Shown here piece by piece: positions 11,560-20,025 of a DNA stretch of 33,799 nt (the stretch's first letter is position 1; the number at the start of each line of letters is the position of its first letter). The notes beneath the pieces were generated by a model. It made no database searches. It had not been told where the DNA came from and worked only from the letters and a program-made list of their open reading frames with translations. Source of the DNA: a virus; IMG/VR virus record IMGVR_UViG_3300017971_000577, positions 1 through 33,799 of that record. One strand, 5' to 3'. The position numbers and the translations under genes are program-made.

Positions 11560-12862
11560 GGTTCCTGATTTTGATCCACGTCCTTACCAGCTTGATTTTT
11601 TGCAGGCAATGGATGAGGGATGCAGAAGGGCTGTTTTAGTCTGGCATCGCCGTGCAGGAAAGGAAATTGCTTGCTGGAACTATTTAATTAGAGAGGCTTG
11701 CTGTGGAAGAGTCGGTACGTATTGTTATTTTTTTCCTACTTCTCGCCTTGGCCGTCGTATTCTCTGGGATGGTGCTAATAAAGATGGGAAACGATTTATC
11801 GATTATATCCCTCGAGAGTTGGTTGATGGTCAGCCAAATTCAGTAGAGATGCGGATCACGCTTAAGAACGGGAGTGTGATCCAGATCATCGGTACTGATC
11901 AGATTATCAACGTGGGTATTAACCCGATTGGCTGTGTATTTTCTGAGTACAGTCTTCAAGATCAGAAAGCTTGGAACTTTACACGTCCAATTTTACGAGA
12001 GAATGATGGTTGGGCTATCTTCAATTTTACTCCTCGAGGTAGAAATCACGCTTACGACATGTTCCTCATGGCTGAGGATAATCCAGATTGGTTTTGCCAA
12101 CGTTTAACAATAAGTGAGACTGGGGTTCTAGACGAAGCCGATATGGATGCCGAACGCAAGGAGGGCATGTCGGAGCATCTTATTCAACAAGAATATTACT
12201 GCAATTTTGATCAAGGTCAGGAAGGTAGTTATTATGCGAAGTATCTCAGCGAAGCTGAAATGAGTGGAAGGGTAACTAATGTCCCCTATGATCCTTATGC
12301 TTTTGTGGATACATTCTGGGATATTGGGGTGGCAGATTCAACATCGATCATTTTTGCTCAGGCGATTGGTCAAGAAATTCACATCATAGATTATTACCAG
12401 GCTGAAGGAGAGGGTCTTAACCATTATGCTGCTGTTCTTCGCAAAAAAGCAGAAGAAAACCTCTGGCAGTATGGCACTCATTGGGCTCCTCATGATATTC
12501 AGGTGAGAGAGCTATCTAGTGGTGCTAAAACGAGGCTTCAGATGGCCAAGCAACTTGGGATAGACTTTTCCATAGTGCCAAATATAAGCATCCAGGAGGG
12601 CATTGAAATGACGCGTGGGATGTGGCATAAGTTCTGGATAGACAGCAAAAAGTGCAAGTTTCTCTTAAAGTGCGCAGAAAATTACCATAAATCCTATAAT
12701 GAAAGATTAAATGTGTATAGTGATAAGCCAGTCCATGACTGGTCTTCTCATTGTGCAGATGCATTAAGATATCTCGCAGTTGCACAAAATGCAGCAAAAC
12801 GCGATAGGATGACTGAAGAACAGGCTAATAACCTGGAAAGAACCTACGTAAACAGATATTGA
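11534..12862 (+). CDS. terL: Terminase large subunit, 442 aa
   Basis: DNA-packaging ATPase and nuclease. The ATPase part shows the adenine/Q region (FDPRPYQLDFL), a Walker A-like VWHRRAGKE (36-44) and a Walker B region VFSEYSLQDQKAW (about 135-147). The RNase H-like nuclease part has FWDIGVADSTSI (about 261-272) and HDWSSHCADALRYL (about 400-413). I take ATG 11534 and not the TTG 15 bases earlier. The Glu at the end of Walker A replaces the usual Thr/Ser. It overlaps the next small gene. Confidence 0.93.
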   Translation: MEEKKKKIRVPDFDPRPYQLDFLQAMDEGCRRAVLVWHRRAGKEIACWNYLIREACCGRVGTYCYFFPTSRLGRRILWDGANKDGKRFIDYIPRELVDGQPNSVEMRITLKNGSVIQIIGTDQIINVGINPIGCVFSEYSLQDQKAWNFTRPILRENDGWAIFNFTPRGRNHAYDMFLMAEDNPDWFCQRLTISETGVLDEADMDAERKEGMSEHLIQQEYYCNFDQGQEGSYYAKYLSEAEMSGRVTNVPYDPYAFVDTFWDIGVADSTSIIFAQAIGQEIHIIDYYQAEGEGLNHYAAVLRKKAEENLWQYGTHWAPHDIQVRELSSGAKTRLQMAKQLGIDFSIVPNISIQEGIEMTRGMWHKFWIDSKKCKFLLKCAENYHKSYNERLNVYSDKPVHDWSSHCADALRYLAVAQNAAKRDRMTEEQANNLERTYVNRY

Positions 12863-12993
12863 TGAAGAAAAAGAAACCTAGAACGCACCAACAGGCGAAC
12901 AAGGGGAAAGCGACAGCTAAGACAAAAAGTCAAAGCGGTCGTGGAACTAAAGTGCCTGGTTCTAAGCTTCTTTATAACGGAACAAACCGTTAA
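12862..12993 (+). CDS. Very basic 43-aa protein between terminase and portal
   Basis: ATG in a TGATG overlap with the terminase stop. The product, MKKKKPRTHQQANKGKATAK followed by TKSQSGRGTKVPGSKLL, is Lys/Arg/Ser-rich and disordered. The coupling and position between two essential genes support it. It could bind DNA or act in packaging; no family is known to me. Confidence 0.62.
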   Translation: MKKKKPRTHQQANKGKATAKTKSQSGRGTKVPGSKLLYNGTNR

Positions 12994-12995
12994 CA

Positions 12996-13005
12996 CACAC
13001 AGAGC
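12996..13005 (+). promoter_or_regulatory. CACACAGAGC motif 62 bases before the portal start
   Basis: Leader motif immediately after the stop of the 43-aa gene, but too far from the portal start to be its ribosome site. This suggests the motif may be more than a Shine-Dalgarno sequence. Confidence 0.5.
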
Positions 13006-13032
13006 TTCTTAAGCTCGCAATTAAAAATTGGC

Positions 13033-13050
13033 AAGCCAACAAATTGGCTT
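13033..13050. other. Hairpin upstream of the portal gene
   Basis: AAGCCAA (13033-13039) pairs with TTGGCTT (13044-13050) around CAAA. It lies 17 bases before the portal ATG and has no T-run, so it is more likely a leader structure than a terminator. Confidence 0.5.
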
Positions 13051-13067
13051 TACATTGCGGGAACCTG

Positions 13068-15125
13068 ATGGGATACAACACCGATCTAGGCATTATCCAA
13101 GCTTTTGACGAGTATTATAACGAGGCGTATTACGCCTGGGATCCCTTTTTCCCTGAAGCTGATAAAGACCTTCGTTTTTATCTTGGTGATCAGTGGGATG
13201 AGACTGAAAAGAAGGCGCTTTTTGCAGAAGGGCGCAACACTTTTGTCTTCAATAGGATACGCCGTGTCATCAATATGATTACTGGCTATCAGCGCAAACA
13301 CCGTCTCTCTAGCGTTGTTACTCCTGTTGAGAGCTCAGATCAAAAAACAGCCGATCAGCTGTCACAGCTCCTTTTGCATACGATGAGCTCTGGAGATGGT
13401 TATCGAACTATTTCTGATTGTTTCTCTGGTGCTGTTAAAACAGGTTGGAATCTAGCTTCAATTTATTTGGATTATCGTGATGACCCTATCAATGGCGACA
13501 TTAAGTTTTCTAGGGAACCTTGGAATGGATTTATTCTTGACCCTTACTTTACGCGCCTTGACCTTCAAGATTGTAGCTACATTCTAAGACGAAAGTATCT
13601 CAGTGTTGATATTGTCGCTTCCATGCTTCCTGGTCAGGAAGACGAAGTCTACGCTCTTCATAACATTGGTTGGGAAAGAGATGACAAATTCACATGGCTT
13701 CCTTATCAGCGTCAGCCTAGTGGTCAAGACTTGATGGCCTACAACGAGTTTTACATGCAGCGTTTTGAGCAGCAGAAGGTACTTGTTGATCTAGAGACTG
13801 GCGAATATCAAGACTGGAAAGGCTCTGAAGATCAGTTCAGAGAGCTAAAAGCCATTAATCCCAACTTTGATCTTGTAACGCGACAAAAGCGCTACATTGA
13901 GATGCACGTTATCGTTAATGACCAGGTGATGCGCACGGAGATCAATCCATACGGTCTTGATGAGTATCCCTTTGTTCCCTTTGTTGGTATTTTCGAGCCG
14001 GAGAGTGATCAATGGGGTCTAAAAGTCCAATCTCTTGTCCGTTGCATGCGTGATCCTCAGCGTGAAGCCAATAGACGTCGCAGCCAGATGATTGACTTGT
14101 TGGACAGTCAGATTAATTCAGGTTGGATTGCAGACGAAGGAAGTGTTGTTAATCCACGCAGTCTGTTCCAAAGCTCACAAGGAAAGGTTGTTTGGAGAAA
14201 TCAGGATGCCAAGCCAGGTGCAATCGAGAAGATTCCTCCTGCTCAGATTCCTCCTTCGATGTTCCAGCTTCAGCAGCAGTTTGATCAGGACATTAATGAG
14301 ATTGCTGGTGCAAATGATGCTGCATTCGGAATCTTAGAAAGTGGCAATGAGTCTGGTGTAATGACAATGCTTCGCCAGGGAGCAGCTCTCACAAACCTTC
14401 AAGATGTTTTTGACAACCTTCGCTTCTCGCAGCAGTACTTGTCAAAGAAGGCTCTCAAGCTAATCCAGACTTGGACTCCAGCAAAAGTGAAAAGAATCAT
14501 CAATGATGATCCCACACCGGAGTTTTACGAGAAGAAATTCACTAAATATGATTGCATTGTTCAGGAAGGTGTACTTACTGATACACAGCGTCAGATTTTC
14601 TTCAGACAGCTTCTAGATCTCAAGCAACTTGGCGAGCCAATTCCCCCAATGCTTCTTGCAAAAGCTGCCCCGCTTCAAGGAAAAAGCGAATACCTCGAAG
14701 AAATGCAGCTTTACATGCAGCAACAGGCTCAAGAGGCCCAAAAACAGCAAGAAATGCAAGATCAACTCATGCAATCTCAGCAGAATCTTGCGACGTCTCA
14801 GAGCCTTCAGCAGGTTGCTGGCGCCAAAGAGCGCTTTACTCGTGCTGTCGCTAATCTTGGCCTTGAAGACGAACGCTCTTCAGAGGCTATCCAAAACAGA
14901 ACACAGGCTGTTCTTGATCAAGCAAAAGCTATCGCTGAGCTACAAGAAATGGATATTGAACGAGCTCAAAAAGAGATGTTGTTCGCTTCCATGCTTCGGG
15001 AAAAGAATCGTCTCGAAGAAGAAGAGATCAAGAAAGACAATGTTGCGATTTCCGCTGCTGCAGGCAGTCAAATGCAGGCGGTAGCGTCTAACCCACAACA
15101 ACCCCAGGAGGTTCCAAATGCCTAA
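13068..15125 (+). CDS. P22-like portal protein, 685 aa
   Basis: The portal forms the dodecameric DNA channel at one capsid vertex. Family features: an N-terminal 'DLRFYLGDQWD' and 'VFNRIRRVINMITGYQRKHR' block, 'GWNLASIYLDY' and a long 'DPQREANRRRSQMIDLLDSQ' segment (about residues 333-352), and 'AAFGILESGNESGVMTMLRQ' near 420. From about 545 on, it turns into a Gln-rich coiled coil, as in P22 gp1. I start at ATG 13068 with GGAA upstream rather than at TTG 13044, which lies in a hairpin. Last codons overlap the next gene. Confidence 0.92.
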   Translation: MGYNTDLGIIQAFDEYYNEAYYAWDPFFPEADKDLRFYLGDQWDETEKKALFAEGRNTFVFNRIRRVINMITGYQRKHRLSSVVTPVESSDQKTADQLSQLLLHTMSSGDGYRTISDCFSGAVKTGWNLASIYLDYRDDPINGDIKFSREPWNGFILDPYFTRLDLQDCSYILRRKYLSVDIVASMLPGQEDEVYALHNIGWERDDKFTWLPYQRQPSGQDLMAYNEFYMQRFEQQKVLVDLETGEYQDWKGSEDQFRELKAINPNFDLVTRQKRYIEMHVIVNDQVMRTEINPYGLDEYPFVPFVGIFEPESDQWGLKVQSLVRCMRDPQREANRRRSQMIDLLDSQINSGWIADEGSVVNPRSLFQSSQGKVVWRNQDAKPGAIEKIPPAQIPPSMFQLQQQFDQDINEIAGANDAAFGILESGNESGVMTMLRQGAALTNLQDVFDNLRFSQQYLSKKALKLIQTWTPAKVKRIINDDPTPEFYEKKFTKYDCIVQEGVLTDTQRQIFFRQLLDLKQLGEPIPPMLLAKAAPLQGKSEYLEEMQLYMQQQAQEAQKQQEMQDQLMQSQQNLATSQSLQQVAGAKERFTRAVANLGLEDERSSEAIQNRTQAVLDQAKAIAELQEMDIERAQKEMLFASMLREKNRLEEEEIKKDNVAISAAAGSQMQAVASNPQQPQEVPNA

Positions 15126-15336
15126 GAAAGGTATGGACAAAATGGGCAAAGAACATAACGAAAAATATAAGGGCATGATTCGCGGAAATGCTGGTAAAGG
15201 CATGGAAGTGATGATGAATCATGGCAATGTTTATGCCATTGATGCAGATGCTCAGAAATTCGATATGGATCGTATCAAACCCTCGGACTATGAGTACAAG
15301 GGTTACGATATGAAAGCCCACGACTACAAATATTAA
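15118..15336 (+). CDS. Small hypothetical protein, 72 aa
   Basis: GGAGG precedes the ATG, which lies inside the portal 3' end. The product is rich in Met, Lys and Gly (MPKKGMDKMGKEHNEKYKGM) and ends in a Tyr/Lys-rich tail (SDYEYKGYDMKAHDYKY). Location between portal and scaffold suggests a minor head component. No family was recognised. Confidence 0.72.
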   Translation: MPKKGMDKMGKEHNEKYKGMIRGNAGKGMEVMMNHGNVYAIDADAQKFDMDRIKPSDYEYKGYDMKAHDYKY

Positions 15337-15337
15337 T

Positions 15338-15362
15338 CTACCAATTCGGTAGCAATTGGTAG
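15338..15362. other. Perfect 9-bp hairpin overlapping a ribosome site
   Basis: CTACCAATT (15338-15346) pairs with AATTGGTAG (15354-15362) over a 7-nt loop. The 3' arm ends in the AG of AGGAG, the ribosome site of the 122-aa gene at 15372. The hairpin could thus limit its translation. There is no T-run. Confidence 0.6.
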
Positions 15363-15371
15363 GAGATCGGT

Positions 15372-15740
15372 ATGGTTCAAGAATTAGGTGAGACAAGCCA
15401 AGAGATGATGAAGGCGGATGATCAGGCTGTTCAAGACATCCTGAATGACCGACCAAATGGTCACTATTGGATTGTGATTCATCATAGACCAACCAAATTA
15501 AAATTAAAGTCAGGTGAGCAGGTACTGACTCGAGTGATCAAGCCATATGACACTAAGCCTAGACCACTTTTAGGGACTATTATCCTTGAAGTGAAGGACG
15601 GTGACATCATTGATACACAAATTAACTTGCATGACATGCCCATTGACTGGGAAAGGCTAGCACCACACCTGGGAACATCGGACAATCCTTTTGTACAAGA
15701 GGGTCGTAGAGATATCTCAGGAGCCTATGTCTACAACTAA
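15372..15740 (+). CDS. Hypothetical head-region protein, 122 aa
   Basis: Residues 25-100 look beta-rich (HYWIVIHHRPTKLKLKSGEQ, then RPLLGTIILEVKDGD); the N terminus is an acidic helix. Not recognised. Its position between portal and scaffold, in the head operon, suggests a head accessory protein. Its ribosome site overlaps a hairpin. Confidence 0.72.
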   Translation: MVQELGETSQEMMKADDQAVQDILNDRPNGHYWIVIHHRPTKLKLKSGEQVLTRVIKPYDTKPRPLLGTIILEVKDGDIIDTQINLHDMPIDWERLAPHLGTSDNPFVQEGRRDISGAYVYN

Positions 15741-15772
15741 AGCGCCGCCGGCTTAAGGGCGAGAGGAAGCAC

Positions 15773-16450
15773 ATGGAGCAAGAAACCATCGATACGGGCG
15801 CACAGCAAGCGGACGCCGCCGGTCCGGTAGAAACTAACTATCAGCAGCCACAAGCTGAAAGTCATCAAGAATCAGAAATGGTTCCTGTATCGGCTTTACA
15901 AGCAGAGCGGCGCGAACGTCAGTCTCTACAAGAAAAAATGAGAATGCTTGAGGATCACGTTTCTCTCATGCAGGCAAATCAACAAAAGCCACAGCAACCT
16001 CAGCAGGATGAGATGGCTGGTTTGTCTGATGATGATGTTTTAACTGTTGGTGAAGCTAAGAAGTTCATGCAGAACATTCAGCAAAACTATCAGATGGGCA
16101 TCGAAGAGCTACGTGTCAGCCAAAAGTATTCAGATTACCAAAAGGTAGTAAAAGACTATCTACCCAAAGTAATCGAAAAAAATCCCGCGTTGAAAAATAC
16201 GCTGCAGAATGACCCAAATCGTTATGAGCTAGCTTATTATCTAGCAAAAAACAGCGAAGATTACAGGACATCGCACAAGCAGACTAAAAAGTCTGAAGAT
16301 GCTGAACGCATCGTACAAAATGCGCAAAGACCTGGTTCTCTGAGTGCTGTTGGATCATCTACCCCATCATCACAACCTGGTGGTGGATTCGGTCGGATGT
16401 CTGACGATGAGTTCATGAAGCTAGCGAACAAGCATCGTGGGGCTTGGTAA
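15773..16450 (+). CDS. Scaffolding protein, 225 aa
   Basis: Identified from position just before the major capsid gene and from composition. The N terminus is Gln/Glu-rich and disordered, residues 40-75 form a coiled coil (ALQAERRERQSLQEKMRMLE), the middle is helical (EELRVSQKYSDYQKVVKDYL) and the end is basic with MSDDEFMKLANKHRG. Scaffolds of podoviruses have this shape and length; they guide capsid assembly and then leave. No protease motif is seen. Confidence 0.8.
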   Translation: MEQETIDTGAQQADAAGPVETNYQQPQAESHQESEMVPVSALQAERRERQSLQEKMRMLEDHVSLMQANQQKPQQPQQDEMAGLSDDDVLTVGEAKKFMQNIQQNYQMGIEELRVSQKYSDYQKVVKDYLPKVIEKNPALKNTLQNDPNRYELAYYLAKNSEDYRTSHKQTKKSEDAERIVQNAQRPGSLSAVGSSTPSSQPGGGFGRMSDDEFMKLANKHRGAW

Positions 16451-16472
16451 CCCTTTATTGCAGGAGTAAACA

Positions 16473-17414
16473 ATGGCTATTACTGATACAGCAGCCTTGC
16501 CACCAGCAGTGCGGGAATACTATGACCGGCTTCTTTTAATGACGGCATACCCGCAGCTAATTCATACAAAGTTTGCGCAGAAGCGCATTCTTCCCGAGAA
16601 AGAAGGTGACACAATTGTCTTCCGCCGCTATTCGCGTCTGAATACAGTTCCAGTCCCTCTAGTCGATGGTGTTACGCCTCCAGGCGCAGCTCTATCTGCA
16701 ACAGATATCAAAGCTCGCGTTGATTTCTACGGAAATTTCGTGACTATTACAAACCAAGTAGAGCTGACTGTCGAAGACCGCGTCCTCAATGAGGCCTCTC
16801 GTCTTCTTGCTCAGAATCTTGGTCAAACCATTGATGAAGTTACTCGTGATGTTCTTGCTTCTACAGCATCAACACTTGCTTGCGCTAACGGTGTCAACGG
16901 TAACACTCCAACAGAACTTACTAAGGCTGATATTGACGCTGCGGTTCTCACTCTCCTCGGAAACGACGCTGAAATGATCAGCGAAGTTATCGTTGGTCGT
17001 GATGCTTTCGGTACAGCTCCTGTTCGTCCTGCGTTCTGGGGTTACATTGACACAGCGCTTCTTGATGATCTTGAAGCAGTTGCTAACTTCGTGCACAGCT
17101 CGCAGTATCCTAACCAACAGTCTGTTCTTGAATCAGAGTGGGGAACAACAGGAAACGTTCGCTGGCTTTACACATCCGTTGGTAGCGTAAGCGCTGCTTC
17201 TCCAGCCGTATATGACAACTTCATCATCGGTAAAGAAGCATACGCTGTTGTTCACCTAGGTAGTGAGTCTGGAGAGTTCTACGTGGAACCTCTTGGAAGC
17301 GCAGGAAGCGCAGATCCTCTCCACCAGCGTGGAACAGTCGGGTGGCAACATCCTTTCGTCGCACGTATCCTAAACGATGCGTTCATGTTGAACCTACAAG
17401 CGACACATTCATAA
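16473..17414 (+). CDS. Major capsid protein, N4-gp56 family, 313 aa
   Basis: HK97-fold capsid protein of the N4-gp56 type. Signs: 'REYYDRLLLMTAYPQLIHTK' and 'EGDTIVFRRYSRL' at the N terminus, 'DFYGNFVTITNQVELTVEDR' (about 86-105), 'NEASRLLAQNLGQTIDEVTR', and a C-terminal 'GTVGWQHPFVARILND' segment with the Gly-Trp strand seen in this family. A strong ribosome site (AGGAG) fits a highly expressed gene. It is followed after 11 bases by a probable decoration protein. Confidence 0.9.
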   Translation: MAITDTAALPPAVREYYDRLLLMTAYPQLIHTKFAQKRILPEKEGDTIVFRRYSRLNTVPVPLVDGVTPPGAALSATDIKARVDFYGNFVTITNQVELTVEDRVLNEASRLLAQNLGQTIDEVTRDVLASTASTLACANGVNGNTPTELTKADIDAAVLTLLGNDAEMISEVIVGRDAFGTAPVRPAFWGYIDTALLDDLEAVANFVHSSQYPNQQSVLESEWGTTGNVRWLYTSVGSVSAASPAVYDNFIIGKEAYAVVHLGSESGEFYVEPLGSAGSADPLHQRGTVGWQHPFVARILNDAFMLNLQATHS

Positions 17415-17425
17415 GGAGGTAAGTC

Positions 17426-18019
17426 ATGGCTCAGATGAAAACGTTTAGCTGGACGAACCCTAACCCAGCAGTAGCTCGCGACCTAGATGTAGGTTTCGAA
17501 GTTGCAGAAATCACAACAATTGACACCACTAACGGTGGCTCTTGGTCGTGGATTGACCCAATGGCAGATGCAAGCGTTCTAGATGTTGACGCTGGAACAA
17601 TTGCAACCACCAATGGATTTACCCCTCTAAGTGAAAGCGCCAACTATGGTGCAGCTCTTAGCGGATTTACCAATGCTAACCCTGGCGTTTTGACTGTTGA
17701 TGACACAGGACCTGCTGGTTTTGCTGTAGGAGATACCATTAAAGTCGAAGCTGTTGCTGAATCTGGAGCTGGTACTAGCTTGAATGCTGAGTACACAATT
17801 GCTTCTCTTACAGCGACCACTATTACCACAGCAACAAACACAACAGCAGGCGCTGTTTATGTTTCTGGCGGTAAGGTGACACGCGTTAGTGATACAAATG
17901 GTAATGCTATTCCTACTGAAAACTTCGCTCGTCGCGGAATGACTGTCGGTACTACTCCTGTTGGTGCTAACAGTGCTGCGATGGTTGCGATTGTCAAAGG
18001 TAAAGAAAGCGTAACCTAA
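17426..18019 (+). CDS. Decoration-like structural protein with FCCH-type domain, 197 aa
   Basis: AAGGAGG ribosome site; gene directly after the capsid and before a strong terminator, as for head decoration proteins. Residues about 77-154 ('FTNANPGVLTVDD' to 'YVSGGKVTRV') form a beta-rich module like the FCCH-type domain often annotated in phage structural proteins; the same module occurs in the tail hub and in a late protein at 29046. The short N-terminal part (FSWTNPNPAVARDLDVGFEV) may bind the capsid. The role is inferred from position. Confidence 0.78.
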   Translation: MAQMKTFSWTNPNPAVARDLDVGFEVAEITTIDTTNGGSWSWIDPMADASVLDVDAGTIATTNGFTPLSESANYGAALSGFTNANPGVLTVDDTGPAGFAVGDTIKVEAVAESGAGTSLNAEYTIASLTATTITTATNTTAGAVYVSGGKVTRVSDTNGNAIPTENFARRGMTVGTTPVGANSAAMVAIVKGKESVT

Positions 18020-18025
18020 TATTTT

Positions 18026-18065
18026 GGGCCCTGGGTTCGTTCTCCAGCTTCCTGGGGCCCTTTTT
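18026..18065 (+). terminator. Strong terminator after the capsid block
   Basis: GGGCCC (18026-18031) pairs with GGGCCC in the 3' arm (18055-18060), with an inner CTGG/CCAG stem, followed by TTTTT (18061-18065). It separates the head genes from the neck/tail genes, limiting read-through from the highly expressed capsid genes. Confidence 0.85.
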
Positions 18066-18075
18066 CACACGGAGT
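18066..18075 (+). promoter_or_regulatory. CACACGGAGT leader motif after the terminator
   Basis: Variant of the recurring leader motif, directly after the T-run and just before the ATG at 18083. The start of a new expression unit is likely, but I see no sigma70-like promoter here. Confidence 0.5.
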
Positions 18076-18082
18076 AACAACC

Positions 18083-18418
18083 ATGGCAGGAATTGCAATG
18101 CCGAAAAAAGAAGCACCACAAGCTATTAAAAGTGAAAAGGACCGCCGTGAGGCATGGCTTAACGAGACAGTCTACGTTGAGTTTATGAACCTTGAGGAGC
18201 CTGGAATTCCCATTAAGTTTACGTTTGGTGATACCCGTAAAAAGGAAAACTACACGTTGCTGCATGGTGGCAAATACCGGCTTCCTCGCAAGGTTGTTAA
18301 GCACATTGAATCGAGACAGACGCCAATCTGGGGCTACCGTCCTGATGGATCTGGAGCGATGCAAAAAAATCTGGAATCGTACAAATCGCGTTTTCAGTGT
18401 AGAGAAATTTTCGAGTAA
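18083..18418 (+). CDS. Hypothetical structural-region protein, 111 aa
   Basis: Basic, soluble protein (KKEAPQAIKSEKDRREAWLN, then EPGIPIKFTFGDTRKKENYT and GGKYRLPRKVVKHIESR). Position after the capsid block and before the neck protein suggests a virion or assembly component. The 'v.F.nlE.PG..i.F.f' pattern is one I associate with small proteins in other phages with this capsid type, but I give no family. Confidence 0.75.
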   Translation: MAGIAMPKKEAPQAIKSEKDRREAWLNETVYVEFMNLEEPGIPIKFTFGDTRKKENYTLLHGGKYRLPRKVVKHIESRQTPIWGYRPDGSGAMQKNLESYKSRFQCREIFE

Positions 18419-18442
18419 AGCCGCTTTACATTGAGGTAGATC

Positions 18443-19348
18443 GTGGCAGAGTGGACGTTAGCTGAGATACGCAAAAAAACACGGCAGGTCAGCGGACGTT
18501 TGTCTTTAGCGGAGCTGAATAATAACCAGTTAGATGATTACATTAACAGGTATTTTCAGTATGAATTTCCAGCTGAAGTCAAACTGAACCGTAACTACAC
18601 GCTGCATGAATTCAATACTCGTGCAAATGTTGAGAAATATGACTTTCCTTCCGCGTTTACGAATTTTGTTCCAGAGGCGACCATTGATCGCCGCGAGCTA
18701 CTTTTCTATCAAAACCCAGACAAGTTCTATACCGAGAATCCTTATAATGTTTCTCGATTCTCAACCTGGACTGGAGATGGGGCGACTGTAGTATTTTCCA
18801 ACACATACACGAGCAATGTGCCCATTCATGCGGGTTCTGTGTATGTTGATGATACAGTAGAAGTCTTCACTGATGATGGAGCTGGTATTCTTACTGGTGA
18901 TCAGGGTGGAACAGGCACAGTTAATTACACGACCGGTGCAATTTCTGTGACATTTAACGCTGCTCCTGTAAACGGACAAGTCATTCAGGCGAGTTTTATT
19001 CAATATCGAGCGGGAACACCAGTTTCAGTGCTAATGTTCGATAACGAATTCACATTTTATCCTATCCCAGACAGGGCTTATCGGTTTCAAATCAAAGCCT
19101 GGTCTTTAACCTATGTACAGCCAGCTGTAGGAGCAAATAAAGAGCTCTTCACACTTGCTGATGATAAGCCACTCCAAGAAGAATGGGGTCCTGCTATTGC
19201 TTTTGGAGCAGCGAGACGCATTGCCAGTGATTTTGGTGAGATGGATCGCTATGGTGAGCTGACCGTGCTCTACAAAGAACAAATAAATTATATCCTAACT
19301 CGCACGCACATTGATCTTGAATCAACTCGTGTGCTTCCAATGTTTTAG
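18443..19348 (+). CDS. Neck/adaptor-type protein with inserted beta domain, 301 aa
   Basis: GTG start with GAGG upstream. The N-terminal helical part (TLAEIRKKTRQVSGRLSLAE, LDDYINRYFQYEFPAEVKLN) and C-terminal helical part (AIAFGAARRIASDFGEMDRY) frame an Ig-like beta insert at about residues 108-200 ('TGDGATVVFSNTYTSN' to 'GQVIQASFIQY'), a module that recurs in phage proteins. In P22-type phages an adaptor follows the capsid and sits under the portal, so a head-tail adaptor is a fair guess. Confidence 0.68.
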   Translation: MAEWTLAEIRKKTRQVSGRLSLAELNNNQLDDYINRYFQYEFPAEVKLNRNYTLHEFNTRANVEKYDFPSAFTNFVPEATIDRRELLFYQNPDKFYTENPYNVSRFSTWTGDGATVVFSNTYTSNVPIHAGSVYVDDTVEVFTDDGAGILTGDQGGTGTVNYTTGAISVTFNAAPVNGQVIQASFIQYRAGTPVSVLMFDNEFTFYPIPDRAYRFQIKAWSLTYVQPAVGANKELFTLADDKPLQEEWGPAIAFGAARRIASDFGEMDRYGELTVLYKEQINYILTRTHIDLESTRVLPMF

Positions 19349-19356
19349 AGGTTGAA

Positions 19357-20025
19357 ATGACTTGGGATAAGACGCTTCCTGGAGATACAGAGAAAATCAG
19401 ACGCCTAGGGCAGGTCATTAGACCTAATTGGGAAGCTATTGAAGAGGGCGATGATGTAGGCGTATCAAATATGCTTCAGATGCGCTCTGTACAATTAGAT
19501 AATCGTACTGGTTTAGCAGCAAATAACGACCCCATCACAAATTCTGGAACTCACTATCTCTACAGTAAGGATGATGGTGCTGGTACACAAGAAGCCTATA
19601 TGAAGGATTCTGCAGGAAATGTCATTCAGGTGACAAGTGCAGGTGCTATTGGTGGTCCAGGAGTTGAATTCCAAGCGGAAACTGGCTTTACACTTAATGG
19701 AAGTAATTTTGTGTGGGCTTATGGTCGCGTCCCTGCTGGTGGCGGAGCTATCACAGGTGGTCAAGGCCTTGGAACTGCCACAGTAAAAACGATTGCTGGC
19801 CAAGCTAACGCTTACGAGATTACGCTTACGAGAACACCGTCGAATGCGAATTACATGGTTTGGGGTTGTGCTATTACCAACTCAGGATTAAGTAATGGTC
19901 GTGTTATTGAGTACGTTGATACGAGTGCCACAACAGCTCTTTTTGGTGTTCGAATGAAGCGCTGTAATGACGGCGTAACTGTTGCTACAGAACCTTTCTT
20001 TGTTGCTGTGATTGGAGGTTTCTAA
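19357..20025 (+). CDS. Structural/tail protein, 222 aa
   Basis: The N terminus (MTWDKTLPGDTEKIRRLGQV) followed by 'NWEAIEEGDD' is typical of small phage virion proteins that precede fibre-like domains. The middle holds a 'TGTHYLYSKDDGAG'-type segment, and the last 100 residues are beta-rich (FTLNGSNFVWAYGRVP..., EITLTRTPSNANYMVWG), like fibre-tip domains. Function inferred only. Confidence 0.65.
   Translation: MTWDKTLPGDTEKIRRLGQVIRPNWEAIEEGDDVGVSNMLQMRSVQLDNRTGLAANNDPITNSGTHYLYSKDDGAGTQEAYMKDSAGNVIQVTSAGAIGGPGVEFQAETGFTLNGSNFVWAYGRVPAGGGAITGGQGLGTATVKTIAGQANAYEITLTRTPSNANYMVWGCAITNSGLSNGRVIEYVDTSATTALFGVRMKRCNDGVTVATEPFFVAVIGGF

Noticed and set aside
13044-13067. TTG start for the portal
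   Set aside because: The TTG is in the arm of a hairpin and lacks a ribosome site; the ATG at 13068 has one.
14629-15084. Plus-strand 151-aa ORF in another frame of the portal
   Set aside because: It lies within the Gln-rich portal C terminus; the basic, Ser/Leu-rich product is a frame-shadow.
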